This document shows, piece by piece, positions 13,172-23,995 of a stretch of 64,000 nt of DNA. Each line of letters opens with the position of its first letter. Position 1 is the first letter of the stretch. Position numbers and translations under genes: made by a program. The stretch spans positions 4,526,001 to 4,590,000 of the forward strand of contig PQWQ01000004.1 of NCBI GenBank assembly GCA_002943765.1, given 5' to 3'. Source of the DNA: Psoroptes ovis. Its lineage: Eukaryota > Arthropoda > Arachnida > Sarcoptiformes > Psoroptidae. Below the pieces are notes generated by a model, which made no database searches, was not told the origin of the DNA, and worked only from the letters and a program-made list of their open reading frames with translations.

Positions 13172-15135
13172 CCTGGGACGATGAATCAGTTGCAACAATG
13201 GTTGGCTGCCTGTTGTTCTTATATTAATCTTATCAAAAATTTTTCGACCATTCTTTGTTGTCATTTCATAATGAAAATGACAATATTATTATTTACTTAA
13301 ATTACCTTAGGCGACAAATTTTTTGAGCGATCATCATTTGAATGATTGAAAAGTTTTTCAAATTATTATCTCGCACTGGCTGCAACCATTTAAATTGACA
13401 ATTTTTTAGTATTGATTGCTTAATTTATTAACCATTTGAATGCCTTGCATTTTTGGTTTAGACATTCAGCAAAAACTCAATCAATCAATTAGATCGAATG
13501 ATTTGCATGCACAGTTCACATAAATGAAAATTGACAGTTTCTTAGATTGAAGAAGATACAATCAATAAAATAAATGATTGTCAAGTGAAAAGCCATTTTG
13601 GCAAAATTCATTTTGTTCATGTTTGCAGACCACTAAGCGAGTGATAAATGAATATATGAAATGGACAAATATGCCTTCGAAAAAATACCTTTGTGATTAG
13701 TTTGCATTTGGTTTGGTGACAACTGTGATTGTCAAATGTGAATACATTAATATTTGAAGATTTATCATTTCCAAAATGGTTTTAGACTAGATTTTGGTTG
13801 ATTTATTTGGTCAAACAATATGAACATGCTCAGATTTAAAACCTATGCCCTATGCTTTTACTTTCAAATATTCAGCCACGAATTCTGACTTTAGTTTGAA
13901 TATGCAACAAAAATGATTTGATTAAGCATTGAAATGCCAAAATAATCAAATGTTTCCGGCAAACAACTGTTGAACGAGGCATTAATGAATTACATGTGGT
14001 TTTAGTAATCCAATTGATTAGATTAAATAATATCAACTTAGAAGATAATTTTCAATGGATTTTTGTCAAATTTTCATTCGAAGAAATTAATCAAATGTCA
14101 TTTTGAGCTTTCTGCATGTAAACTTGATGATATTGGAAAAAATTAGTAAATGTTTAGACATATGAGCAGCAATATGATTTTTGAATCATAAATAAATCAC
14201 AGCATGCTTTTGATGCTAGTTGGATTTGAAATTCAACCAAAAAAATTGATTTCCAGTTGAATGTGTGGTTTACGATATTACTCGCTTTGAGGATGGCCAT
14301 CAGAGAAATGAAAAGCAAAACTGAATTGTATAATAAACAAATGACCTTCACACAGCAGGTCATTAAGTTTCATTCTTTGGTTGAGCATTTCACAGCTTGT
14401 TAGAATCAAGTAAAAGCATAAATGAATGATGATCAGAAGTGAATGTCGAAACTAAGATTCTTGAAGAAAATTGATGATATCTTCAGATATGATTAGAAAC
14501 AAACATTATTCAAACAGATGGTATGGATCAAAGATCATTCTCAACGAGGATTTGATTCGATGATGAAAATATGGTCAGCAATTGCTTGGCTTTTTGGTGA
14601 ATCATCAATTATGAGTTTGAATTGTAACTAATTCTTCGAATAAATCTTGTCATTTCATTTGCAAATAAATATTTGTTTGTTTTATTTTGTCAAACATTTC
14701 ATTAAATTCTTTTCAATAAATTTTATTATTTTTTGCAGAATCATTGGCTGCAGAGAAACCACTGTTTGATTACATAATAATGAATGATAATATTTGGTTT
14801 TTCCCCGAGAAAAATGCATTAAAATTTTTACGAATAAGGTTCGAATGGATTAATTGAATTGAACCAAAAAGAGCATTGGGACTTTGAAAAATATCAAATT
14901 ACAATTTTTCAAAGAAAATCTTTGTCCAGATGTTTTTCTTTCAGGTCAGACTAGAGACAAATGTGGAAAATGAATAAATTACACTTGACAACTTTTCAAG
15001 TTTTGATTAAAATAGTGACATGTTTAATGATAATGATTATGGAATAAATGAAAAATATACAAAATTCAGTTTGAATCAAAAATTACACAAATCAATTTTA
15101 GAATGACTTAGAATAGGAATAATTTAATTTTTTTT

Positions 15136-18100
15136 TCAAACAGCAGTTTCATTGCCGTTGGCTTGATTTCGGATGTCAGCATTAGCATTGAATTGTTGGA
15201 TTATGTTTGGGTTTGATTGTTCGCAAATAGGAGCCGCTGTTGTTGATGACAAATCAGAACTTATCGTTGTCGACATGGTGGTGGATCCATTGTGATTTTG
15301 ATTATTGGTCGAAAAAAATGTAGTTTCATTATGAGTAGAAGGTACATTCAGATTTGATGGCGAACATTGCTTGCCAGATTTGATCGATGTCAAATGTATA
15401 TTATCATTGATCAAATAGAAATGTTGCTGCTGTGGAGTACAGTGTGCATTGTTTTGGCAAATTGGCAATGTTCGTATTGACATATGATTACTATTTACAT
15501 TTAATGAATGATTGTTGCTGATTTGTGTCTGTTGATTTTGCATTATTTTTTGCGTCATACAACGTTTGAGAATGCATTTGAATGCTGTGATTGGTGAACG
15601 CGCAGTCAATATCCAAATACCGGTTTTGATACCAATCACTAATGACATAAATAGACGCATATTGAATATCTCGAAATTGGGAAGATTCACATCCAATGAA
15701 TCGATCAATATTTGCGATGATTGTTTGTTGAAATCATTATCCAAAATCACGTTGGGAGTTGTATCAGCTGCTGGCGATTGCCTCAATAGCCATTGCTGTC
15801 GGTATAAATACTCATAGATATATGTGGATAATACACACAAGGCTGGAATCGTGTAAAATAGAGCAAATATTCCGCTGCGAATCAATGAGGCGTCATTGGT
15901 ATTTGTGTTATGGAAACGAGCATTGGTCATTAGTTCATCATTTGTATTATGTGTATGATTGTCATAATCATACCCTTCATTAATTGATCGTAGATTGATT
16001 AAATGATTATTGATACGATTGCCATTATTGGTTTGACCATTCAGACAATTAAAATTGTTTCGAGTTGAATTGAGACTAATTTGATTAGGCCATATACATT
16101 TACAATGATTATGTTTGTGAGATTTGATGTTGAGATTAGTGGCATTTTTATTATTTTTCAGATTTTTATATGGATTCGCTGCTGTCAATGATGAATACGT
16201 GGAAGACGTAGAAATGGTTGTCAAACAATTGGTTGGACATTTATGGTGACAATTAAGATTTTGATTAAGAGTATTATTGCTCGATGGAATCAATAACAAG
16301 GAATGACCGGAACCAGCTTGTGCAGTAGTACCAACACCACTTCTTCGACCTAGACTGTGGTTGAACTGTGTGACAACATTATTCTGATTGTAGCGATAAT
16401 TATTGCAGAATCGATTGCAAAAGTCAATGCAACCAATCGAGACAGCATCTGCATTGCTGCATGTGGTAGTCGTGGTTGTTGTCAATTGAGATTGATGATC
16501 AATTTCATTGTCCATTATGTTACTTGAATCACTGTTGTCGCTGCCATTCTCTTCATCATTGCTATTACATGCATTGGCTAAATTAATATTTGTGTTGACA
16601 GTACAACAACGACAACATGATCTATCATTGATTTGAGTGCTGTGTTTCGATGATCTGCACCTTACAATTATGAATGAAACAATGATGAACAGTATGCCGA
16701 TCGATAGATAGAATGACATGGGTATTATCACAAATCTCAATAGATTATCATCGTTTTGTGATCCAACATAGCAAATGCCGGTCAATTCATCGGCATCCAC
16801 TGCTCTCATTACTAATGCTGATAGTGTTTGCAATGCAGGCAATAACCATGCAAAAGAATGATATAATTGGCTATGATATGATAGACGTTTTATTGACCAG
16901 TTGAATGCGATCGCCAATGACCATGTAATGGACAATATTAGCCACCAAGCTGTTGCACACATACCGAAATAATATAACATCAAAAAGGAAAAGGTGCAAT
17001 GAGGATTATGTGCACCTTCTTGCACTAACAATGATGATGATTGTTGATGTAGATTGGAACCTTCCTCATAGCATGAAATAGCCTCACGTCCAATCAATGC
17101 GCGATAGATGTATGATAATGCATAAATTGATGAACAAAATGCGATATATATGATTGAACGTTCAGGGTATTTGAATGTTTCTTTATGTGAATTTATTATG
17201 AATGTGATCATTGTGAATAAACAACTTGACAATGACAACGAGGCCCATACAACAGTCCAGTAATTTACAAAGTTTTTATTTTCTTCGCTGAATAATACAT
17301 CGGCTTGACAACGAGCAACGCATCTATCACGTGGATGTTCTAAATGGATGTAATTATCAGAACGTCTCAAGTGCCAGCACTTGTTGACAATATTTGAATT
17401 GACATGCATTGATGTCGATGTCTCATCAATTGTGAACATTTCATTGATCTGTTTAACATTTTGTAATTTGATTTGATTATTTGCTTGATTTATTGATGAA
17501 GACGGATGTAGAATGATGTCATTAAAATTGTTGCGACTATGCATTGATGAATGTTGTCGATTGAGATGAACATGATGGCTGATGGAATTTTGATTTTTAT
17601 TCAAATGATCAATCGATAGATTAGGCTGTTTGACTTGAATGTTATTATTGATATTTTTTGAATTGATCATTGAATTATGGGTCAATACATTTTTGATTGT
17701 TGGAGTTTTACTCGAATCAATCAATTCCGATTCATGTGGCGGTGGTCCTTCCATACACATGTGATCAATGGTGTTTTCAGGTACGAATTTGGAGCAATTC
17801 AATTGACTTGGCCATGGAAAACCTAATTCAGATAGTACCGGTAAACAACGAGAGCGAACATTTTCACACAGTGGACGACATGGACCGATCATGACTGGTA
17901 CTTTTTCAGTGCACATTGGTACATAAACGGAGCAGAGGAAAAATTTTAATTGTGATGAGCATCCATATGATATTAAAGGCATAAAACTTTGTAATTGTAA
18001 TTCAGCATCTGTCTGCAATTCATGGCCCACGAAATTGGGCATTGATGTCACATTGTAACCAACATCTTTGCACAGTTCAATTCGTATATCTTCACAAGAA

Positions 18101-18393
18101 TGACTCGATGGTTTTATGTCGTCATAATATTCGTCATCATCAGCAAACGATTCTATTTGAAGATTTGATAATCTCTCAGAATGGTGTTCACTGTTCACAT
18201 TGAGACCACGTTTTGGCATGTCTGGTGATTTGAATATTGATGCCAACTTTTTCTGTTGTTGTCTCATCAATTTACGCTGCTGTCGATGATCTTTACTTGC
18301 TGTTTCAATCGAGATAATCACTGTCACAATCATCATTAGTGACAGTAGCACTCTAATTGTTGATAATCTTATTAATCGATGATTGGCCAACAT
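15136..18393 (-). CDS. Frizzled-4-like Wnt receptor (class F GPCR)
   Basis: A single uninterrupted exon encodes 1085 residues, against about 540 for vertebrate FZD4. In order: signal peptide in the first 30 residues; cysteine-rich Wnt-binding domain about residues 100-216, with FZD4-typical NFVGHELQTDAELQLQSF and FFLCSVYVPMCTEK; a linker of about 150 residues; then seven membrane segments with Frizzled landmarks SYPER-like KYPERSIIYIAF and DADELTGICYVG. The third intracellular loop is enlarged to roughly 265 residues of Asn/Ser/Cys-rich sequence. The C-terminus is NETAV, a class I PDZ ligand like the ETVV of vertebrate FZD4. The juxtamembrane Dishevelled-binding motif KTxxxW is replaced by RSPITA (codons 15600-15583). 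Divergently oriented to the MPC2 gene, 956 bp away. Confidence 0.93.
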   Translation of the reverse strand: MLANHRLIRLSTIRVLLSLMMIVTVIISIETASKDHRQQRKLMRQQQKKLASIFKSPDMPKRGLNVNSEHHSERLSNLQIESFADDDEYYDDIKPSSHSCEDIRIELCKDVGYNVTSMPNFVGHELQTDAELQLQSFMPLISYGCSSQLKFFLCSVYVPMCTEKVPVMIGPCRPLCENVRSRCLPVLSELGFPWPSQLNCSKFVPENTIDHMCMEGPPPHESELIDSSKTPTIKNVLTHNSMINSKNINNNIQVKQPNLSIDHLNKNQNSISHHVHLNRQHSSMHSRNNFNDIILHPSSSINQANNQIKLQNVKQINEMFTIDETSTSMHVNSNIVNKCWHLRRSDNYIHLEHPRDRCVARCQADVLFSEENKNFVNYWTVVWASLSLSSCLFTMITFIINSHKETFKYPERSIIYIAFCSSIYALSYIYRALIGREAISCYEEGSNLHQQSSSLLVQEGAHNPHCTFSFLMLYYFGMCATAWWLILSITWSLAIAFNWSIKRLSYHSQLYHSFAWLLPALQTLSALVMRAVDADELTGICYVGSQNDDNLLRFVIIPMSFYLSIGILFIIVSFIIVRCRSSKHSTQINDRSCCRCCTVNTNINLANACNSNDEENGSDNSDSSNIMDNEIDHQSQLTTTTTTTCSNADAVSIGCIDFCNRFCNNYRYNQNNVVTQFNHSLGRRSGVGTTAQAGSGHSLLLIPSSNNTLNQNLNCHHKCPTNCLTTISTSSTYSSLTAANPYKNLKNNKNATNLNIKSHKHNHCKCIWPNQISLNSTRNNFNCLNGQTNNGNRINNHLINLRSINEGYDYDNHTHNTNDELMTNARFHNTNTNDASLIRSGIFALFYTIPALCVLSTYIYEYLYRQQWLLRQSPAADTTPNVILDNDFNKQSSQILIDSLDVNLPNFEIFNMRLFMSLVIGIKTGIWILTARSPITAFKCILKRCMTQKIMQNQQTQISNNHSLNVNSNHMSIRTLPICQNNAHCTPQQQHFYLINDNIHLTSIKSGKQCSPSNLNVPSTHNETTFFSTNNQNHNGSTTMSTTISSDLSSTTAAPICEQSNPNIIQQFNANADIRNQANGNETAV

Positions 18394-19349
18394 TTCTTTA
18401 AATTTTAGTTGCTGTCAGGTCAACACAAAAAATCGAATCTTGACAAATTTGAATGCTGAAATAATAAATGCACAAATAAACTAAGCAATTGTAACATGGA
18501 ACACTTGTCAGATTGAAGGAAAGAATGGTCGGTTCATTAATTAATTATTAATTCATAATTGTTCAATATATTCAATGATTTTTGCAAGTTGAAAAAAATT
18601 TTCAAAATTGACTGATTCATACAGTTGAAGCAATGTTTGATCAATCCAAATGCAAATGTTTATTTTCAAATTCAAAGTATTTATAAGCAAGTTCTGCGGC
18701 TTATGAACGATCGTCTGGTTTTCAAGTTTTATTTATCTGACTTTTACCTAAGAAATCAGTCTTCATAGTCGATTGCTGCTACGACTAAACGATCAGAGAA
18801 ATTCTTGGGCAAATAATTTCATTGAATACATCTCCTATCATGAGACCTTAGTGCTACCAGTGAATCAATACCTCTTCCATTTCTCTCAAACATTTTATTT
18901 TGCCTTGAGGCGGAGTATCTGCTTTAATTGAAAATTAGGAAGGAACAAATTGAATGGCACCACTATCACCATCTGCTGTTGTGGATTTTTAATTAAAATG
19001 ATTTGAATAAATTAAAATGATTGCGATAAGAAAAATTTGCTCAATCAAAGTTTTGAAGTGTGGCATCATCCACTGATCAACGATTCGATTTGAAGGTTAT
19101 TCAAATGGTAATTATTTATGAGGTGAGTCTGTTATTTTTGAAAAAAAATAATCAAATATCTTTCAATTATAAATTCAACAATGTTTGCAAACACAATTTC
19201 ATTCAAATTACGCATTGATTGTCTAAATAATCAAATCAAAAGTAAGTGAATAGTCCATCTAAATTGAAACAATATTTTAATCAAGTCCATTGAATCGGAG
19301 AATCTATTAGAGTGGATTTCAATCATTTGCTGATAGAGAAGCAATCGAA
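18394..19349. promoter_or_regulatory. Divergent spacer between Frizzled-like and MPC2 genes
   Basis: 956 bp separate the two start codons and should hold both promoters and leaders. Good 5' splice sites at 19122 (GAG|GTGAGT) and 19231 (AAAA|GTAAGT) and an acceptor-like GATAG just before the MPC2 ATG suggest an untranslated first exon for MPC2. No further gene is evident. Confidence 0.45.
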
Positions 19350-19851
19350 ATGTCAGTGATATATCGTGGCATTGTGAATCGAATAGATTCATTGATACCG
19401 CGCAAATTTCGGCCGATTTGGGAACACCAAGCTGGGCCTAAAACCGTATTTTTTTGGGCACCTGTCATCAAATGGGTATTTTGTATTTTATTCATATGAT
19501 TTTTTTAGTCCGATTTTTTGGTGATCATTTAATAGGGGCTTGTAATAGCTGGATTGTCTGATTTATCTCGACCAGTTGAGAATTTGTCTGAGAAACAAAC
19601 AGGTTAGAAATAAATGATAATTGAAACGAATCAATATCTTAATGCAATTCATTTATCGATGCATTCACACATTAGCATCATTGGCTGGAACTGGCCTTAT
19701 TTGGTCACGGTATTCGCTGGTCATAATACCGAAAAATTGGGGACTATTTTCGGTCAATTTTTTCGTCGGAGTCACTAATTGTGCCCAATTGACTAGAATT
19801 TATTCACATCGCCACAATCGACAAAATGTAGCTAATCAAATGGAAAAATGA
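19350..19851 (+). CDS. MPC2: Mitochondrial pyruvate carrier subunit 2
   Basis: Three exons (19350-19475, 19536-19602, 19676-19851) join to exactly 123 codons, giving 122 aa, the usual size for MPC2. Intron phases match (0, then 1), and the junction codon rebuilds EKQTASLAGTGLIWSRY. Family hallmarks are GLVIAGLSDLSRP, the TGLIWSRYSLVIIPKNW block and LFSVNFFVGVTN. These form the small bundle of membrane helices that pairs with MPC1 in the inner mitochondrial membrane to import pyruvate. The start codon is the first ATG, and the N-terminus (YRGIVNRIDSLIPRKFRP) matches the family's amphipathic start. The downstream frame alone would wrongly begin inside intron 2. Confidence 0.95.
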
Positions 19852-20413
19852 TTTTTTATCATAAAATTATTCAAAATCTTAATTAAATGATCGATATTTT
19901 TTATTTGATCAAATTATTTTCATTTTAAATTTCATAAAGCTCTTCATAAACAACGTGATAAACTAGCGGCATAAAAAATTGAACTACTGAAAATATTTTA
20001 ATTTTAGATGGTATAATAGTGGTATTGAAGTATGATATTACTTTTGTTAGCCACTACCATGGTAGAGGTTTGTGTGTTATAATATGTTTAAAAAAGCGTA
20101 ACATCTTAGATGAATGAATCCAATATTCCAGTCCAACAAAAGAGCATGCAACACTGAAAAAAGAGCGAGAGTAATAATATTAAACAAATAATAATAAATA
20201 ATAATCATTCTAAGTCATTTGAAAATATAATCATCAATCCTTAATTGATTTGGTATAAATTTTTATCAGGTAAATATCATTATTAATAATCAATATTGTA
20301 TTAATTGAACATTTTTGTTTTCATGTATTTAGTTGCTTATAAGATTGTAGTAATATATCAAAGTGTTTTAGGATGAATTATTCTGCATTCGAATCAAAAT
20401 TTACATACCAATA
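19852..20413. promoter_or_regulatory. Spacer: MPC2 3' end and leader of the DUSP12-like gene
   Basis: No coding potential. A CAG|GTAAAT donor at 20268/20269 and an acceptor TGTATTTAG ending at 20331 outline a likely 5' UTR intron for the downstream gene. An AT-rich stretch near 20166-20200 is otherwise featureless. Confidence 0.4.
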
Positions 20414-23074
20414 ATGGATAATCACGCAAAGACATTGAAATTGAATGAAAACGATCAGTACAAGAATGATAATGACAATAATAGGACATGTTTATTATTA
20501 GATGATATTGAATATGATAAAGAAGACGTGAAACGATTATCTATGAAAATAAAGCCATTAATAAGTGGTTTGTATTTATGTTCAATTGAACAACTGATTA
20601 CTGATTCAATGAACAAAGAGAATGAACACTTTTTGGCCGATTTGAATGTGCATTATATGATTGTGTTATATTATGATTATAAACAAATGGCAAACATGAA
20701 TAAATCGATATTATCCGTTTTGATCGATGATGATTTCCTACTGAATCGCCTATCTGCTCGTAATAAAATAAAACGACTGGTAATGAAAATAAAGGCTGAC
20801 AATAATAGTGATGGAAATGAAAATGGATTATTATTCGAAAATAATTGCTTTGAATGTCTGATGAAATTCAAAGAACTGATTCAATATTTGATTCTTAACA
20901 AACAACGGATCATGATCACATTTGTTGAAGAGCAAATAGATTTGATTGCTTTATTCGTTACATTTTCATTGTCCAAATTATTATCAATGTCATTGACAGC
21001 CACGTTCGATCATATTAAAAGATGTTTAGTGAAAGACCATAATTATAATGCATCATTGTTATTACCAAAATTGTCATCGATCAGTGATGAAGCAAACTCA
21101 TTGAATGATTATCAATTGATCAAATTGAAATTGATTGATTATTTGAATAGACTAAATATGATTGACGCTGATGTTGAGATAAATTGTCTTGAAAGACATA
21201 ATAAATTTTGTCAATTTACACGTGAAAATAGATTTGATAATTTGACATTGCAAAGCAATAGAGGAGAATTATTGACATTATTACGACAATATTTAGACAT
21301 GACAAAATATATTGATATTAATAATAATGATGGAGATAATCACCGAAAATTATTAATCACAAAATTACTATCAACTTATTTGTGTGGACAATGTTCATAT
21401 GAATTGTTTACTGATGAAAATATAATTGAACAATCAAAAGTATTATCGTTTTCCAATGATCAATATGAGTCGAGCAAGTGTCCATCAATATTTATTGAAC
21501 CAATGCGATGGATGTGTCAACCGATCTCTGAACACAATCAAAAGCCATCACTTTGCGATCGTACAATTTATTGTCCACAGTGTAACCATGTGATCGGCCA
21601 TTATCGTTTAAATGGCATGAATTGTAAAAACATAATACTGAACAACATTTGTTCCCAACATCCAACCAAACAAACACGCATATTCAAAATTCATTCGCGA
21701 ATGATAGCAGTTAGACGTTCACCATATTTACCGTTGATTTTGTATCGCATTTGGTGTCTATTTTGTCCACAAAAATGTTCAACATTCAATCATAAAAATA
21801 TGTCTAAATATGCAGACAACAAAATTCAATATTTACAGCAATCATTCAACTTGACCACATTATCATCGAACATGTCACTATTTTCTAAGCATCACTATCA
21901 AAAACAAATAATTTCAAATAACAATAAAGAATCATCAACAAAATTAGCTGAATGTCTAAGCATGATCAAACAATCAATGATTAACCAAGTGATCAAACGA
22001 CAACAAAGCAACAATCAAATGGATTCCGATAAAAACAACAAAACTGATTCACAAAAATTGATAACAGATTCAATTGCGGATCAACAGACAAAAACAAGTG
22101 TCAACTTGAGCAAAATATCGGTGGAAAATCAACAGAAAAAACAATTGAATTTATCGATCGAAAAAGAAATCACTAATCACAATGAATCAATTAACATATC
22201 AACAACAAAGAATAATGGAAATAGTGAAGAAGTAATTGCTAATCATATAACACCCAACGAATCGATGAATGATCAATGTTCTCCTCAACTGTCACCAATC
22301 GAATCGTTAGATTCATCAAAACATTCTGAAACTGTTGGTAATAATGTCGAAGAATCATCGATTGTAAATAAAAGAAAAGAAAATGTAAAAACATTGCCAA
22401 AGTCTCCATCAAAATCCCTCACCGAAATAGATGAAAAGCATGAAAATAGAAAACTGTCAGACATGAATCAATTAGATAAAAATTTGTCATTGAAACGTTT
22501 GAAAAATTCAAATGATTCGAGCACTGTGATAAATAAACGCCGAAAAGGAAGCAACGCATCTAATAATGATTCGAACAAATGTTGCATATCACCTAAGTCA
22601 TCTCTTAATTTCAATGTGAATGGTCACACGAATGATTGGAATGATGGAAGCAAATTGATGATGTGTAAATCAACAAATTTTGAAAAGAAAAAATCAATCA
22701 ATTACAGAATACCGAAGAAAAAGTCTGATGAGACATCATTGCCTTCCTGCTCATCGGAATCAATCAATCAATCATCATCAGTCAATGATAATCACAGATC
22801 ATTGAATAACTATCGAGATGGGTCCAATTTGATAAATTATGGCCATAATTATAGGCATCACAGAGGTTATAACCATACACATCCAGCATATTATCATTCA
22901 AATCGTGTGCATAATAACAACAAAAGTAGAGTTGATAACAAACGTTTGCATCAATCACCATCAAAATCATCGAGTCAAGTGTGTAGAAATAACTATCAAA
23001 GAAGATTGAATGGACCATCCAAAACAAGTGGTTCAGTAATATCATCATTAAAGAATCGTGATCATCAAACTTAG
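20414..23074 (+). CDS. DUSP12-like pseudophosphatase with long basic tail
   Basis: Single exon, 886 aa. Residues about 50-210 follow the dual-specificity phosphatase layout (GLYLCSIEQL at 52-61), and residues about 320-440 match the C-terminal zinc-binding domain unique to DUSP12/Yvh1: CGQC (324-327), CPSIFIEPMRWM (356-367), YCPQC (386-390), GHYRLNGMNC and FKIHSRMIAV. The position of the HCxxGxxRS signature reads TFVEEQIDL (169-177), so the nucleophilic Cys is Phe and the phosphate-binding Arg is Asp; the enzyme should be inactive. In yeast and humans the zinc domain serves pre-60S ribosome maturation, which would not need catalysis (known). Residues 450-886 are a Ser/Asn/Lys-rich extension with nuclear-localisation-like KRRKGS, absent from ordinary DUSP12. 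Converges with TMEM35, 144 bp between stop codons. Confidence 0.85.
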   Translation: MDNHAKTLKLNENDQYKNDNDNNRTCLLLDDIEYDKEDVKRLSMKIKPLISGLYLCSIEQLITDSMNKENEHFLADLNVHYMIVLYYDYKQMANMNKSILSVLIDDDFLLNRLSARNKIKRLVMKIKADNNSDGNENGLLFENNCFECLMKFKELIQYLILNKQRIMITFVEEQIDLIALFVTFSLSKLLSMSLTATFDHIKRCLVKDHNYNASLLLPKLSSISDEANSLNDYQLIKLKLIDYLNRLNMIDADVEINCLERHNKFCQFTRENRFDNLTLQSNRGELLTLLRQYLDMTKYIDINNNDGDNHRKLLITKLLSTYLCGQCSYELFTDENIIEQSKVLSFSNDQYESSKCPSIFIEPMRWMCQPISEHNQKPSLCDRTIYCPQCNHVIGHYRLNGMNCKNIILNNICSQHPTKQTRIFKIHSRMIAVRRSPYLPLILYRIWCLFCPQKCSTFNHKNMSKYADNKIQYLQQSFNLTTLSSNMSLFSKHHYQKQIISNNNKESSTKLAECLSMIKQSMINQVIKRQQSNNQMDSDKNNKTDSQKLITDSIADQQTKTSVNLSKISVENQQKKQLNLSIEKEITNHNESINISTTKNNGNSEEVIANHITPNESMNDQCSPQLSPIESLDSSKHSETVGNNVEESSIVNKRKENVKTLPKSPSKSLTEIDEKHENRKLSDMNQLDKNLSLKRLKNSNDSSTVINKRRKGSNASNNDSNKCCISPKSSLNFNVNGHTNDWNDGSKLMMCKSTNFEKKKSINYRIPKKKSDETSLPSCSSESINQSSSVNDNHRSLNNYRDGSNLINYGHNYRHHRGYNHTHPAYYHSNRVHNNNKSRVDNKRLHQSPSKSSSQVCRNNYQRRLNGPSKTSGSVISSLKNRDHQT

Positions 23075-23101
23075 CATTTTATGTTCACATTCATTTGTTT
23101 C

Positions 23102-23153
23102 TTTATTTTCCTATGTATAAAATATGAATGTAAAATAAGATTGAACTAATAAA
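23102..23153. promoter_or_regulatory. Crossing poly(A) signals of a convergent gene pair
   Basis: Plus-strand AATAAA at 23148-23153 serves the DUSP12-like gene; forward TTTATT at 23102-23107 is AATAAA for the minus-strand TMEM35 gene. Each signal lies past the other, so the two 3' UTRs should overlap by several tens of bases. Confidence 0.55.
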
Positions 23154-23218
23154 AGTTTTGCTTAATTTAAATGAAATGTATTCACTAAGAACAAAAGATT
23201 ATTGATTAGTCTTTACAA

Positions 23219-23995
23219 TTATTCATTTTTCGGTTTATTCCTTTTTCTTTGCTGATTTCTTGTTTTAGTCGACTGTGGCATCATATTTGGATCATTGTTG
23301 CCAGCATCGCATGAATCGAGCTTGGTGAATGCTTTTTTGCATTTATTGACAATAATTGTATTATTTGTAAAAATCCACCTGTGAAACGAAAACATTGATC
23401 TCCACACGTTTGATTTGGCAAATGGATTGGAATCATTATTTTGATTGACAACTGCAATCGATTCATGCGTTTGATTGATTGGCTGCTCAGTGTTGTCATC
23501 ATCAATGCGTTTAAGTAGAAAATATAAAATCAATCTTGTTATGAGCATCGAACAGAAGGCTAATGCAGGTATCATTTCTAGAATAGGATTAAATAAATGA
23601 TTAATTGGACAAATGCAAATAATGGAATATGATATAAACATACTATTCAAATCATCATCAATGGCAATGTGTGTGTAGAGAGCACCGAATGATAAAAATA
23701 TAAGAAATACATTAATCAATTGCTTGATTGGCTGCAGTGGACAGAACGCTAATAACAGACCAGATATTATCTCGAAATAGCCGACAAATAAACGATAATA
23801 TTTGGCTGATATTTTATAACCAAAAACAGTTGTCACCAATGGAATTACTTTTGAATATCGTACGAAATTTCTTCGCATTTCTCGATGTATTTCACTGTTC
23901 AATAGGTATGATACTTTTATTAAACCGAAAAAAAAGAAAAACATTCCCAAGAATAATGACAATGATGCAAATATTATTCGAGTTATTTTGGCCAT
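23219..23995 (-). CDS. TMEM35/NACHO homologue (DoxX-like ER membrane protein)
   Basis: Two exons, 23995-23644 and 23577-23219, give 236 aa. The 66-nt intron (GTATGT...TTCTAG) is a multiple of three and stop-free, so a naive reading frame runs through it. Removing it restores DDDLNKMIPALAFCSMLITR, which aligns with the NACHO DPLKRYAHALVFGILLTCR block. Four hydrophobic helices are visible. Family similarity extends over GLFF-like FLGMFFFFFGLIK, the MRRNFVRYSKVIPL segment and GYFEIISGLLLAFCP. The first ATG is at 23995; the frame opens further upstream only through TTG. Vertebrate TMEM35A is an ER chaperone for assembly of nicotinic acetylcholine receptors, so a similar role is likely. The C-terminal tail is basic (QQRKRNKPKNE) and variable, as in the family. 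Confidence 0.86.
   Translation of the reverse strand: MAKITRIIFASLSLFLGMFFFFFGLIKVSYLLNSEIHREMRRNFVRYSKVIPLVTTVFGYKISAKYYRLFVGYFEIISGLLLAFCPLQPIKQLINVFLIFLSFGALYTHIAIDDDLNSMFISYSIICICPINHLFNPILEMIPALAFCSMLITRLILYFLLKRIDDDNTEQPINQTHESIAVVNQNNDSNPFAKSNVWRSMFSFHRWIFTNNTIIVNKCKKAFTKLDSCDAGNNDPNMMPQSTKTRNQQRKRNKPKNE

Larger units (their letters stand above)
10324..15135. other. Gene-poor AT-rich intergenic DNA
   Basis: Apart from the GC-rich patch at its left end and two microsatellites I see no gene. Open frames such as 11728-12009 (+) begin with TTG, are Leu/Phe/Asn-rich and have no family resemblance. The right end presumably holds the 3' UTR of the Frizzled-like gene on the minus strand; forward TTTAAT at 15123-15128 reads as ATTAAA on that strand. 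Confidence 0.6.

Noticed and set aside
15870..16670. Cryptic intron in the Frizzled third loop (donor-like GTAAGG near 16664, acceptor-like CGCAG near 15879)
   Set aside because: The phases do not match, and about 800 nt would have to be stop-free by chance; treated as coding.
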